From the NCBI RefSeq assembly GCF_900205965.1, contig NZ_OAOF01000005.1:124001-188000 (forward strand): a stretch of DNA of 64,000 bases. The letters run 5' to 3'. The position numbers were made by a program, and so were the translations under genes. The notes below the pieces were generated by a model. It ran no database searches, had not been told where the DNA came from, and saw only the letters and a list, made by a program, of their open reading frames with translations. This document shows, piece after piece, positions 26,415 to 34,368 of this stretch; positions within the stretch are counted from its first letter, which is position 1, and every line of letters begins with the position of its first letter. This DNA comes from Lacrimispora amygdalina (lineage in GTDB: Bacteria; Bacillota; Clostridia; Lachnospirales; Lachnospiraceae).

Positions 26415-26819
26415 ATGAACGTATACACAAATAATAGTTATGAAATAATAGCAATAGATGCAGAACCTCAGCATTATGAGTACGTATTCAAATGTGATCA
26501 TACCAGGACAGAGATATTTGGAGATTTATGTGATATCTGTATTCAAGGTTATAAATATGAACCACAATACGAACTGATTTTCAATGAAGATGGAAGTAAT
26601 AAAATAGATGAAAAAACAGGAGAATTGCTCTATAAATTAGACATAGATGGAAATAAGATTCTAAATGGTTATGCTTGTTATCCGTTTATAGATTGTCAAA
26701 TGCTTATGTTAATTCAGAAGCAATATGGAGAGTACAAGAAGAGAGAAATCGCACTTACAGCAAAAATAGATTATATATCTATGATGGCAGGAATTAAAAC
26801 AGATGTAGACCAAGATTAA
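26415..26819 (+). CDS. AT-rich fibre-associated hypothetical protein
   Basis: A 134-residue protein with RBS AAAGGAGAAG. Acidic, with a Cys group (FKCDHTRTEIFGDLCDICIQ) and a calcium-loop-like NEDGSNKIDEKTGELLYKLD. The C-terminal helix (LIQKQYGEYKKREIALTAKI) resembles that of phage fibre-associated proteins. Function unknown. The gap 26,820-27,035 that follows shows no gene. Confidence 0.6.
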   Translation: MNVYTNNSYEIIAIDAEPQHYEYVFKCDHTRTEIFGDLCDICIQGYKYEPQYELIFNEDGSNKIDEKTGELLYKLDIDGNKILNGYACYPFIDCQMLMLIQKQYGEYKKREIALTAKIDYISMMAGIKTDVDQD

Positions 26820-27035
26820 ATAATTTTAAAAGTATTTTACAATGAAAAAATAGGGTCTTTTCTATTCTGAAAAACAAAGCAGACCTTTGGATATCAGAAG
26901 AAGGTTTATAAATTTATTGGATTGTAATATATGAATAGCCACTAATAGTAGGAAACTAATTAAATATTGTGCTTAATTAATGTTGATGATATAATCTGGT
27001 TTAACACTATGAATTATAAGGGGTAAATAAAGTAT

Positions 27036-28109
27036 ATGTATTACATTGATAAACAACAATCTGAGAGAATTCAGATTATAAAAGTTATTTGCACAATTAT
27101 GGTGATATTCATTCATTCTAATTCATCGACAGCATCTTTTGGTAATACTAGCATTACAAGCGATTTTTCATATTGGCAACAGATTATACGTTATATAATA
27201 TCAGAATGTTTTTCGCGAATTGCTGTACCCTGTTTCTTTATTGTATCAAGTATTTTATTACATTCAAAAACATTTACATGGGCAAGTAATATAAATAAAA
27301 AAGTTAAAACTTTATTATTACCATATTTTATTTTTATTTCATTATACATAGTTATATTTTACATAGCGCAAAGCATACCATTTACGTCGAAATACTTTTC
27401 AAATGGAGATAATGTTATAAGTGCCTGGGGTGTTATTGACTGGATTGATGCTTATGTTGGAAAAATTAATAGAGATATGCCTTTTAATGTGGCACTATGG
27501 TTTGTAAGAGATTTATTTATTTTAAATTTTTTGTCAATACCAATTCAGAAAGTTGTAAATAAGTTTCCAAAGCTTTTTTTCCTTTTCGTGGCATTAATTT
27601 GGATATATAACTGGTCTACACCTATTGTCAGTAATCAAGCAATTGTTTTTTGGGTATTAGGAATATTGATTGTAAAATATAATTATAAAATTGATAAATT
27701 TGATAATTATAATTGGCTTGTGATTATTACTCTTACCTTATTTTTTTTAGTAATGGATTGTGTATATAGATCAACAATGATACATCAAATTTCTATCATT
27801 CTTTACATGATTATAGTTGTTAAAATATCAAAAAAATTAGCCATTGGGAAATTAAATAAAAAAATCTTAATTATGTCCCAATATAATTTTTTTATATATG
27901 CATTTCATTTCGTTGTTTTGTTGACTATTGTAAAATTCTGTGGACATTATTTACCACAATATCCTTTAGTAGTCTTATTAGAATATGTTATATCACCTAT
28001 TGTTACATTACTATTATGCGTTATCATAGCAAAAATTCTTATACACTTCACACCCAGGTTATATAGTATAATTACTGGTAGTAGATTGATATGGAGCAGC
28101 TCGATTTGA
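27036..28109 (+). CDS. Acyltransferase 3 family membrane protein (surface O-acylation)
   Basis: A 357-residue protein with about ten membrane segments. The N-terminal motif RIQIIKVICTIMVIFIHSNS contains the conserved His of acyltransferase-3 enzymes, and SRIAVPCFFIVSS is the second typical motif. Such enzymes transfer acetyl or related groups to cell-surface sugars. It is very AT-rich compared with the fibre and holin genes around it and has no partner, so it looks like a lysogenic conversion gene that alters the phage receptor. The RBS is weak (AAGGGG). Confidence 0.85.
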   Translation: MYYIDKQQSERIQIIKVICTIMVIFIHSNSSTASFGNTSITSDFSYWQQIIRYIISECFSRIAVPCFFIVSSILLHSKTFTWASNINKKVKTLLLPYFIFISLYIVIFYIAQSIPFTSKYFSNGDNVISAWGVIDWIDAYVGKINRDMPFNVALWFVRDLFILNFLSIPIQKVVNKFPKLFFLFVALIWIYNWSTPIVSNQAIVFWVLGILIVKYNYKIDKFDNYNWLVIITLTLFFLVMDCVYRSTMIHQISIILYMIIVVKISKKLAIGKLNKKILIMSQYNFFIYAFHFVVLLTIVKFCGHYLPQYPLVVLLEYVISPIVTLLLCVIIAKILIHFTPRLYSIITGSRLIWSSSI

Positions 28110-28239
28110 GTATGCTCCGTTTTTATAATTTCAAATATTTTTATAATTAATAGAGAAGTTATGTCTGACAAAAAAATAACTCCTAGTGCCTAATTAAAAT
28201 ATGTATTAATGATTGCAGGAGTAGAAACGGAGGTAGACA

Positions 28240-28380
28240 ATGAGTAAAAACTTTGAAAAAGTAAAGCGGTTTTATGATGCAGGTCTGTGGCCAGAAAAAT
28301 GGGTAATAAATGCAGTGAACCGCTGGATCACAGCGGCTGAGTACCAGGAGATCACCGGAAAAGAATATGAGAAAGAGTGA
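28240..28380 (+). CDS. xkdX: XkdX family protein
   Basis: A 46-residue protein, ATG at 28,240 with ACGGAGG upstream. The sequence has the family pattern KVKRFYDAGLWPEKWV, then VNRWITAAEYQEITGKEY. XkdX proteins are small, conserved between fibre and holin genes of many Firmicutes phages; their role is unknown. It overlaps the possible GTG start of the holin gene. Confidence 0.85.
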   Translation: MSKNFEKVKRFYDAGLWPEKWVINAVNRWITAAEYQEITGKEYEKE

Positions 28381-28385
28381 GGATA

Positions 28386-28811
28386 ATGAAAATGAAAAAT
28401 ACAATATGTACAGTAGCTGGAGTAGTGGGAAGTTTTATAGCGTCTTTGTTTGGGGGCTGGGATACCGGAATAGGTACCCTGGTCCTTTTTATGTCGATTG
28501 ATTTTCTTTCAGGACTGGCAGTTGCCGGGATATTTAAAAAGAGCACCAAAACGGAAACCGGGGCGTTGGAATCAAAAGCTGGTTTTAAAGGCCTGTGCCG
28601 TAAGTGCATGACACTCCTGTTTGTTCTGATCGCTTATCGCCTGGATCTGGCCATTGGAACCAGCTACATAAGGGACGCTGTAATTATCGGCTTCATGGCA
28701 AATGAGCTAATTTCCATCGTGGAGAATGCCGGGCTTATGGGTCTGCCGCTTCCTGCAGTTCTGTCCAAAGCCATTGACATTCTGACAAAGAAAGCAGAAG
28801 TAACTGAATAA
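28386..28811 (+). CDS. Phage holin (toxin secretion/phage lysis holin family)
   Basis: A 141-residue membrane protein with three or four segments (TVAGVVGSFIASLFGG, GTLVLFMSIDFLSGLAVAGI, MTLLFVLIAYRLDLAIG). The motif SKAGFKGLCRKCMTLLFVLI is typical of holin family 4 in clostridial phages. It permeabilises the membrane to release the endolysin. The ATG at 28,386 is preferred; a GTG at 28,377 is possible. Confidence 0.9.
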   Translation: MKMKNTICTVAGVVGSFIASLFGGWDTGIGTLVLFMSIDFLSGLAVAGIFKKSTKTETGALESKAGFKGLCRKCMTLLFVLIAYRLDLAIGTSYIRDAVIIGFMANELISIVENAGLMGLPLPAVLSKAIDILTKKAEVTE

Positions 28812-28816
28812 TTCTT

Positions 28817-28832
28817 GTTGCGACGTCGCAAC
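28817..28832. repeat. GTTGCGAC palindrome, copy 2
   Basis: GTTGCGACGTCGCAAC is a perfect 16-base palindrome followed by TTTT, between the holin and endolysin genes. It matches the copy at 14,166 except for one central base. A GGCC-rich weak hairpin follows at about 28,838-28,861. Confidence 0.75.
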
Positions 28833-28901
28833 TTTTGGGCCTGGGACAATCCTGGGCCTTAATTTATGATAAAATAAAGAAACGAAAGGACAAGTAAAAT
28901 C

Positions 28902-29687
28902 ATGAGAGATATAACATTGTGTCACCCACGCCTGCAGGCTCTGGCCGCGAAGCTGGTGGAAGAATGTAGCAAGCAGGGATTAAAGATTGCTATTGGACAG
29001 ACTTACCGGACGGTAGCTGAGCAGGATGCTTTATACGCCCAGGGCAGAACAAAGCCGGGGAATAAAGTAACCAATGCACCAGGAAGTACATACAGTTCCT
29101 ATCATCAGTGGGGGACTGCCTTTGATATTTACCGGAATGACGGCCAGGGAGCTTATAACGAAGCCGGGAACTTTTTCGGTAGAGTTGGAGAAATCGGTGT
29201 AAGTATTGGTCTGGAATGGGGCGGTAATTGGAAGTCACCGGTTGACAAGCCTCACTTCCAGCTTCCAGACTGGGGCAGTTCTACCAAGGGAATAAAAAAG
29301 GTATATGCAAATCCAGAGGAGTTTAAGAAGACATGGAATGCTGAAACTCCAGAAGAAAAGAAATCTGGCTGGAAAGAAGAGGACGGCGGATGGCGATTCT
29401 ATAATGGCGATACAGGGGAGTGTGTGCGGAATGATTGGCACCATGATGAAAAAAAGGATATCTGGTACTGGTTTAATGGAGCCGGAATGATGATTACTAA
29501 TACCTGGTATAAATACAAAGGGGACTGGTACTATCTCAATGCTGATGGTGTTATGTGTCGGTCACAGCTGGTTGATGATTCTGGAAAGATCTATGCTGTG
29601 GACGCTGACGGAAAGATGGTAACGGAGCCAGTGAAGCTCACACCGGATCAGGACGGGGCGCTGCAATATCCAGGATTAGTGAAATAG
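28902..29687 (+). CDS. Endolysin: M15 peptidase (L,D-carboxypeptidase type) with cell-wall-binding repeats
   Basis: A 261-residue lysin. The N-terminal ~125 residues are a VanY/CwlK-type zinc peptidase with SSYHQWGTAFDIY (SxHxxGxAxD zinc motif) and VDKPHFQLPDWG (second His ligand). The C-terminal part (about 150-245) holds aromatic Gly repeats (GGWRFYNGDTGECVRNDW, DIWYWFNGAGMMITNTWY, GDWYYLNADGVM), a choline-binding-type wall anchor. It degrades peptidoglycan stem peptides at lysis. No signal peptide, so release depends on the holin. Confidence 0.92.
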   Translation: MRDITLCHPRLQALAAKLVEECSKQGLKIAIGQTYRTVAEQDALYAQGRTKPGNKVTNAPGSTYSSYHQWGTAFDIYRNDGQGAYNEAGNFFGRVGEIGVSIGLEWGGNWKSPVDKPHFQLPDWGSSTKGIKKVYANPEEFKKTWNAETPEEKKSGWKEEDGGWRFYNGDTGECVRNDWHHDEKKDIWYWFNGAGMMITNTWYKYKGDWYYLNADGVMCRSQLVDDSGKIYAVDADGKMVTEPVKLTPDQDGALQYPGLVK

Positions 29688-29924
29688 TGCTAAATTTGTT
29701 TGGTAAGGTTACCGATTGTACAGATTGAAACAAGGTGATAATATACAAGCATTCTAAATCATAAATGAAAAAGCTGAAATCCCAGAATACTATAATCGAT
29801 TATATTAAAAATTTACAAGTCATTTGTTGTTATCAGATGGCTTTCTTTTCTGCAATTTTATTTACTGATTTAGAATATTTATAACAACAATAATTACAAA
29901 AGATAAATTACGGAGGTACATAGT

Positions 29925-30932
29925 ATGAGTAAGAGAGCAGTGCTAAGATTTGCAACGAGTATTTGTTTATCAGTTAGTTTGTTGCTTTTAGGACAGATTA
30001 ATGTTTTTGCTGACACAATAGATGGAGACATTAAACCTATTCATGAATATACATTCGATAATGATGATACCAAGACGGTATATGATTCAGGTACAGGCAT
30101 TGTCATTAATTTTGATAGTTCAGGTTATAGCAAATTTATTTCTGGATATAACGGGATCGGACAAGCAAGACTCTTTGAAGGTAATATGGCGTTACTTTGT
30201 AGATCGAACAGCATGGTACCAAAAGGGCAAAAATCAATTAGATTTAAAATAAAAAAAGATGCTTTAACAGTATCAAGCAGTAAAACAGAACCGATTTTTA
30301 CAACTCTGAATTCCCAGGGTGGATTATATATAGGTATTGGAAAATATGATAATATTACAACACCTGGCAGTCTTTATATTCGACATCAAAATAATACAGG
30401 TTCTGAAGGAAATTCAATAAATTTTGAAATGCAAACCTCAAATAGCATATGTGATGGGCAATGGCATGATATTTTATTTACTTGGGATGGCACAACAAAT
30501 ACAAATTCCGTCAAACTATATATAGACGATATGACAATTCCAATTGCACAAACAACAGCTAATGCGCCTGATGTCTACTCGGGCAATATTTATATCGGAG
30601 GTTATACAGATACTGTCAAAACTACATCTTTCATTGGCTGTTTAGACAATCTTCAGATTTATGATTCTGCTATAACAATAAAATCAAATACAACACAACC
30701 AACCGGTAATAAAGCCCTTCTTGTGATCACCATGGTAACTGGTGAACGGAAAGAATATGAAATGACTACAGATAAAATAAATGACTTTATTGCTTGGTAT
30801 AAAAGTAAAGCAGCTTCTAGCCCCACTTATATGATTGAGAAGGATTATAATAAAGCATCGTTCACAGCTCGAAAAGATTATATTGCTTACGAACAGATTT
30901 CAAACTTTGAAGTGAACGAATACAATGAGTGA
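29925..30932 (+). CDS. Secreted LamG/concanavalin-like domain protein (cargo)
   Basis: A 335-residue protein with a signal peptide (basic MSKRAVLRF, hydrophobic core, cleavage near VFADT). Residues ~40-250 form a LamG_3-type beta-sandwich (YTFDNDDTKTVYDSGTG, DGQWHDILFTWDG, LYIDDMTIPI, FIGCLDNLQIYDSAI). A short C-terminal helical domain follows. It is placed after the lysis genes with an RBS (CGGAGG) and its own terminator, and is AT-rich. It is expressed in the lysogen by inference, perhaps binding glycans outside the cell. The gap 29,688-29,924 shows no gene. Confidence 0.8.
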   Translation: MSKRAVLRFATSICLSVSLLLLGQINVFADTIDGDIKPIHEYTFDNDDTKTVYDSGTGIVINFDSSGYSKFISGYNGIGQARLFEGNMALLCRSNSMVPKGQKSIRFKIKKDALTVSSSKTEPIFTTLNSQGGLYIGIGKYDNITTPGSLYIRHQNNTGSEGNSINFEMQTSNSICDGQWHDILFTWDGTTNTNSVKLYIDDMTIPIAQTTANAPDVYSGNIYIGGYTDTVKTTSFIGCLDNLQIYDSAITIKSNTTQPTGNKALLVITMVTGERKEYEMTTDKINDFIAWYKSKAASSPTYMIEKDYNKASFTARKDYIAYEQISNFEVNEYNE

Positions 30933-30938
30933 TGAAAT

Positions 30939-30962
30939 AACCCTGGGGAACCGGGGTTTTTT
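30939..30962 (+). terminator. Terminator after the LamG gene
   Basis: AACCC (30,939-30,943) pairs with GGGTT (30,954-30,958) and is followed by a T run. The following ~290 bases up to 31,254 show no coding frame and probably hold the promoter of the radical SAM pair. Confidence 0.7.
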
Positions 30963-31254
30963 CTTTGTGAATTTTACTTTGCTAATTTTGTATGAACTTT
31001 ATTATTGATGGAAAAGATTAATTCTTTAAACAAAGAGCCAGTCATAACTAGAGTGTGCACTGCATGTGTCTGATAAGGTTGGGGCGTAGTATATAGGTGT
31101 TTTTAAATATAGTGTAATTGTAAGTTAATAATGTTGTAAAGCAAGAATTTGTTTGATAGAATGAAGATATAAGTTTTTTATACAAAAGAAGTTACTAAAT
31201 CAAAGTAATAAGTATTTTGGAAAAGGTAATTGATAATTTGATGGGGGAATACAG

Positions 31255-32034
31255 ATGAATGATGTTAATAACATAGTATATGGCGATGAAAAACGCATTT
31301 TTATTAACACAGCGCTTGGCTGTAATTCAGGGTGTAAATATTGTTATCTTTCTAATTTAGGAGTAGGTAAGGATATTACATATTATACTGCTGAAATAGC
31401 TATAAAAAAAGTAATTAATATGTCTTGTTTTTTACAAGGTAAAGAAGGAACCATTATTTCTATAGGCTGTTATTCTGAATGCTGGGACAAAACAAACAAA
31501 ACCAATACCATTAAAATTATAGAGTTCTTTGCTCGAATGGGAAATTATGTACAGTTAGCTACTAAGAAGAAAATAGAATTAAAGGATCTACTCTATATAG
31601 ATTCTTTGCTTTTATTTAAGAATCAGTTGAGTATTAATATAAGCGTCCCTACCATTTCAAATGCCTTAATATTAGAACCGAATGCAGATACAATTAGTGA
31701 GCGGTTAAGTTTATTAGAATATAAAAGTAAGTTAAATAAAATATATATATCCTTATATATAAAACCTGTATTAAAAGATATAACTATAAAAGATATAACT
31801 CAATATATTGACCTAATGGAAAAATACAAAATTAGTGCTGTTATTGGAGAATTATTAGTTACAAACATGGATGAAAATAAGATAAATGAATTGGTAGGAG
31901 AAAATAGATTGAAAGAACTGCCGTGTTCAGACACTAATATTATTATGGAAAAACTGAGAGGGATAGGTAAAATATATTTTCATAGCACAGATTTTATAAA
32001 TGAACAGCGGTTTTTGAAAGAGGAAAGAGTATGA
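31255..32034 (+). CDS. Small radical SAM protein of a two-gene prophage cassette
   Basis: A 259-residue protein with the radical SAM cluster motif NTALGCNSGCKYCYLSNLG at residues ~17-35 (CxxxCxxC, followed by the usual Tyr before the third Cys). A Gly-rich strand (IISIGCYSECWDKTNKTNTI) follows and could bind SAM. The rest is a compact TIM-barrel-like pattern (QLATKKKIEL, LSINISVPTI, KIYISLYIKPVL). It is shorter than spore photoproduct lyase (about 340 residues) and shows no auxiliary cluster domain; substrate unknown. The start has GGGGG nearby. It overlaps the next gene by 4 bases, so the two are translationally coupled. Very AT-rich, at the prophage end. Confidence 0.85.
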   Translation: MNDVNNIVYGDEKRIFINTALGCNSGCKYCYLSNLGVGKDITYYTAEIAIKKVINMSCFLQGKEGTIISIGCYSECWDKTNKTNTIKIIEFFARMGNYVQLATKKKIELKDLLYIDSLLLFKNQLSINISVPTISNALILEPNADTISERLSLLEYKSKLNKIYISLYIKPVLKDITIKDITQYIDLMEKYKISAVIGELLVTNMDENKINELVGENRLKELPCSDTNIIMEKLRGIGKIYFHSTDFINEQRFLKEERV

Positions 32035-32843
32035 ATATAACAGAATTTTTAGATTTGCTTAATCAAATAGTTCTTTTAATCTTAGGTCTATCAACTATTG
32101 CAGGTATACTTGATTATGTGGGTTTTTTACCTAAATGGTTACGTGGAAAACTTAGGCTGAATCGTAATGATGATACTTTGTCTCTTCTTAGAGAGTTAGG
32201 AGTTAATATAGATCAACAAAAGAGAATGAATCAATTTATAAGTTTTCCAAGGGATTTACATCAACAATCATTAGAAGAGACCACAAATGAAGCTTTAAAA
32301 AGATATACAATTAAAAAGAACATAGCTATTGGACATAATAGATTTACAGAAGTAGACTATTATATCGATTTGATTGGGGCGACATGTGATTCAGAAATAG
32401 CAATTTATTTTGCACGCTTGTTAAGTACTTACTGGAGCATTACCTCATTTAATGGTAATGATATTAAAAACAGTGAATTTGATTTTGTGGTTTCGCCAAA
32501 AGGAGGTAGTCCAATTTTAGGCTATGAATTTGCTAAACTAATAGGAAAACAATTTATTATACATGAGGAAAAAGAAAGGTTTAGGAATCATACAGATGAT
32601 TTTAGATCAAAATTTAATTGTAAATCTATTCCTGAGAAGGGTAAAGTAGCATTAATAGTAGATGATAGTACAACTGGAGGAATGATGGTTATTGAGACAA
32701 TTAAGGATCTAAAAAAGTTTGGTTATAACATATATTCATGCTTTGTTGTGTTTGAGCCACAACACAAGGATGCTAGGCAAAAATTAGCGCAACAAGGAGT
32801 TCAATTAGTATCAATAGTTAAAACTCATTCTAAACGATCTTGA
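32031..32843 (+). CDS. Membrane-anchored phosphoribosyltransferase-fold protein
   Basis: A 270-residue protein starting in ATGA overlap with the radical SAM gene. A single membrane helix lies at ~9-28 (LNQIVLLILGLSTIAGIL), followed by a basic segment (WLRGKLRLNRN) and a cytoplasmic domain. This domain contains VVSPKGGSPILGYEFAKLIG and the PRPP-binding loop VALIVDDSTTGGMMVIETI (DDxxTGG type), as in orotate-type phosphoribosyltransferases. Substrate and direction are unknown. Coupling to a radical SAM enzyme and placement at the prophage edge suggest a defence or conversion function; this is inference. Confidence 0.83.
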   Translation: MNITEFLDLLNQIVLLILGLSTIAGILDYVGFLPKWLRGKLRLNRNDDTLSLLRELGVNIDQQKRMNQFISFPRDLHQQSLEETTNEALKRYTIKKNIAIGHNRFTEVDYYIDLIGATCDSEIAIYFARLLSTYWSITSFNGNDIKNSEFDFVVSPKGGSPILGYEFAKLIGKQFIIHEEKERFRNHTDDFRSKFNCKSIPEKGKVALIVDDSTTGGMMVIETIKDLKKFGYNIYSCFVVFEPQHKDARQKLAQQGVQLVSIVKTHSKRS

Positions 32844-32848
32844 AATAA

Positions 32849-33301
32849 TTATTCTATTACCGATACCTACTAAGTCCAGACGAACTGGCTCACCTAGAAA
32901 TTGTAGCAACCATAATTCATCAGCTGACCAGAAACTTAACCCCAGAGCAGGTGGTTGAATCTGGTTTTGGTCCATACTACATTGACCATACCACTGGTAT
33001 CTGGCCTCAGTCAGCGGGCGGAATTCCATTTAATGCATGTGAATTTCAGTCCAAAGGGGATCCGATCACTGACTTGGTAGAAGATATGGCAGCGGAACAA
33101 AAGGCCAGGAGTACTTACGACAATATTTTGCGTGTGATTACTGATCCTGAGATTTGTGATCCTATCCGGTTCTTAAGGATGCGTGAAGTTGTTCATTTCC
33201 AGAGATTCGGGGAAGCTCTTAGAATCACCCAGGATAATCTGGACAGCAAAAACTTTTATGCATTTAATCCCAGCTTTGATATCAAAACAAAATGTAAATA
33301 G
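32849..33301 (+). pseudogene. cotJC: 3' part of a manganese catalase / spore coat CotJC gene, split by the prophage
   Basis: An open frame without a start reads DELAHLEIVATIIHQLTRNL, GPYYIDHTTGIWPQ, FNACEFQSKGDPITDLVEDM, EVVHFQRFGEALRI and ends FNPSFDIKTKCK. These are the second and later iron/manganese-ligand helices (ELxHLE and EVVHFxR) of CotJC/Mn-catalase. About the first third of the protein, including the first ligand helix, is missing. The match starts near 32,879, six codons or so after the phage phosphoribosyltransferase stop, so this is attR. The 5' part should lie at the other prophage end. The intact protein would be a spore coat component or a peroxide-degrading enzyme. Confidence 0.85.
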
Positions 33302-33332
33302 GGGTAATTATTACCCAGACATAATGAAAGAG

Positions 33333-33368
33333 AGCACCGATTCACTATTTGTGGATCGGTGCTTTTAA
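33333..33368 (+). terminator. Terminator of the cotJC gene
   Basis: AGCACCGAT (33,333-33,341) pairs with ATCGGTGCT (33,355-33,363), followed by TTT. A 15-base palindrome (GGGTAATTATTACCC, 33,302-33,316) lies between the stop codon and this hairpin. Confidence 0.85.
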
Positions 33369-33400
33369 AAGTGATTTAATAACATTAATGTAATATATAC

Positions 33401-33435
33401 TTGACATTATGAAAATTATATATTAATATATGTCA
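33401..33435 (+). promoter_or_regulatory. Promoter and inverted repeat upstream of the XRE regulator
   Basis: TTGACA (33,401-33,406), a 17-base spacer and TAATAT (33,424-33,429) form a good promoter. TGACAT (33,402-33,407) and ATGTCA (33,430-33,435) form an inverted repeat spanning it, a possible autoregulatory operator. Confidence 0.65.
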
Positions 33436-33450
33436 GTGGAGGTGATTGCG

Positions 33451-33660
33451 ATGGGTCGAAATATTCCAATAAAAGTTGCCCGTGCCCAACTGGATCTGAC
33501 ACAAAAACAGTTGGCAGAAAAAGTAGGCATCTCTCGGCAGACTATGAATGCCATAGAGCAGGGTGAATACAATCCGACGATTAAATTATGCCGGGCAATT
33601 TGCCGGGTATTGGGAAAGAGTCTTGATGAGTTGTTTTGGGAGGAGGAAAATAATGAATAA
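33451..33660 (+). CDS. XRE-family helix-turn-helix regulator
   Basis: A 69-residue protein that is almost entirely one HTH_3 domain (RAQLDLTQKQLAEKVGISRQ, TMNAIEQGEYNPTIKLCRAI), ending DELFWEEENNE, as in stand-alone YozG-like repressors. The ATG at 33,451 follows GGAGGTGAT at 33,437-33,445; an earlier in-frame ATG at 33,430 has none. It overlaps the membrane protein gene by 8 bases and probably represses this operon. Confidence 0.88.
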   Translation: MGRNIPIKVARAQLDLTQKQLAEKVGISRQTMNAIEQGEYNPTIKLCRAICRVLGKSLDELFWEEENNE

Positions 33661-34144
33661 AAAAAAGAATAATTTAGATGAGATGCAGGAACAAAAATTA
33701 TTAAAAATTGAACACTATGGATTCTGGCTTGCATTCTGGGGTCTGGCGGCAGTCATTATGCTGCAGGTTATCATGACCAAAGATATAAGTAAAATATCTA
33801 CTGAACTAGCTGGTGAGATGCTGGTATTTTTACTCATTTCCATTTATACACTGGTGGCATGCCTGGCCAATGGAATATGGGATAGAAGGCTGAAACCAAA
33901 TTCAAAAACCAATTTCTTACTCAGTCTGTTAACTGGTACCATATGCGGAATTATATATTTTGTCTCATCCTTCTATAAGTATGGAAAATTAGGCGGTGCA
34001 ATTGCCACTGGAGTCTTCATGTTTGTAGAAATCTTTCTATTGTCCTTCGCAGCATTAACGTTTTGCGTCTTCATTTATAAAAAGAGAGTAAAAAAAATTG
34101 AAGCAGATGTGGATGAAACGTCTGATGATAATGAGATTAAATAA
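33653..34144 (+). CDS. DUF6773-like membrane protein
   Basis: A 163-residue protein starting at the ATG at 33,653 (RBS GAGGAGG). It has four membrane segments (GFWLAFWGLAAVIMLQVIM, EMLVFLLISIYTLVACLA, FLLSLLTGTICGIIYFVSSF, GVFMFVEIFLLSFAALTF). The N-terminal pattern LDEMQEQKLLKIEHYGFWL is typical of the DUF6773 family, which sits beside XRE regulators in Clostridia. Function unknown. The gap 34,145-34,368 shows no gene. Confidence 0.75.
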   Translation: MNKKKNNLDEMQEQKLLKIEHYGFWLAFWGLAAVIMLQVIMTKDISKISTELAGEMLVFLLISIYTLVACLANGIWDRRLKPNSKTNFLLSLLTGTICGIIYFVSSFYKYGKLGGAIATGVFMFVEIFLLSFAALTFCVFIYKKRVKKIEADVDETSDDNEIK

Positions 34145-34368
34145 GCACGACGGCATTCAAAATTGTATTCCAATAAAATGGAGGAAGCCGGCAAGATGGG
34201 GGATCCTGCCGACTGTATGAAAAAAAGTTTTATTTAAAAGGTTAACCTCTTTACATTTACTACTATACTGTCAAAATGTGACGGGATTTTGATAGATTTG
34301 TGAAGAGTCTGTGAAACGGGACAAGGTCTGAGATTAAATACATCACTTACTTGTAGAGGAGACGAAAG

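Larger units (their letters stand above)
1..32870 (+). mobile_element. Prophage, right-hand part (siphovirus-like), left end outside window
   Basis: A continuous phage gene order is visible: replication initiator, late regulator, small and large terminase, portal, minor capsid, scaffold, major capsid, connectors, tail tube, tail chaperone, tape measure, tail tip, fibre, XkdX, holin, endolysin, then cargo genes. Nearly all genes lie on the + strand with overlapping or closely spaced starts. No integrase, repressor or excisionase is in view, so the left arm is off the window. The right boundary is placed between the end of the phosphoribosyltransferase gene (32,843) and the first codons matching CotJC (about 32,880). 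The exact att core cannot be fixed without the left junction. Confidence 0.93.

Noticed and set aside
30963..31254. Possible gene before the radical SAM pair
   Set aside because: No frame over 30 codons with a ribosome site; AT-rich leader only.
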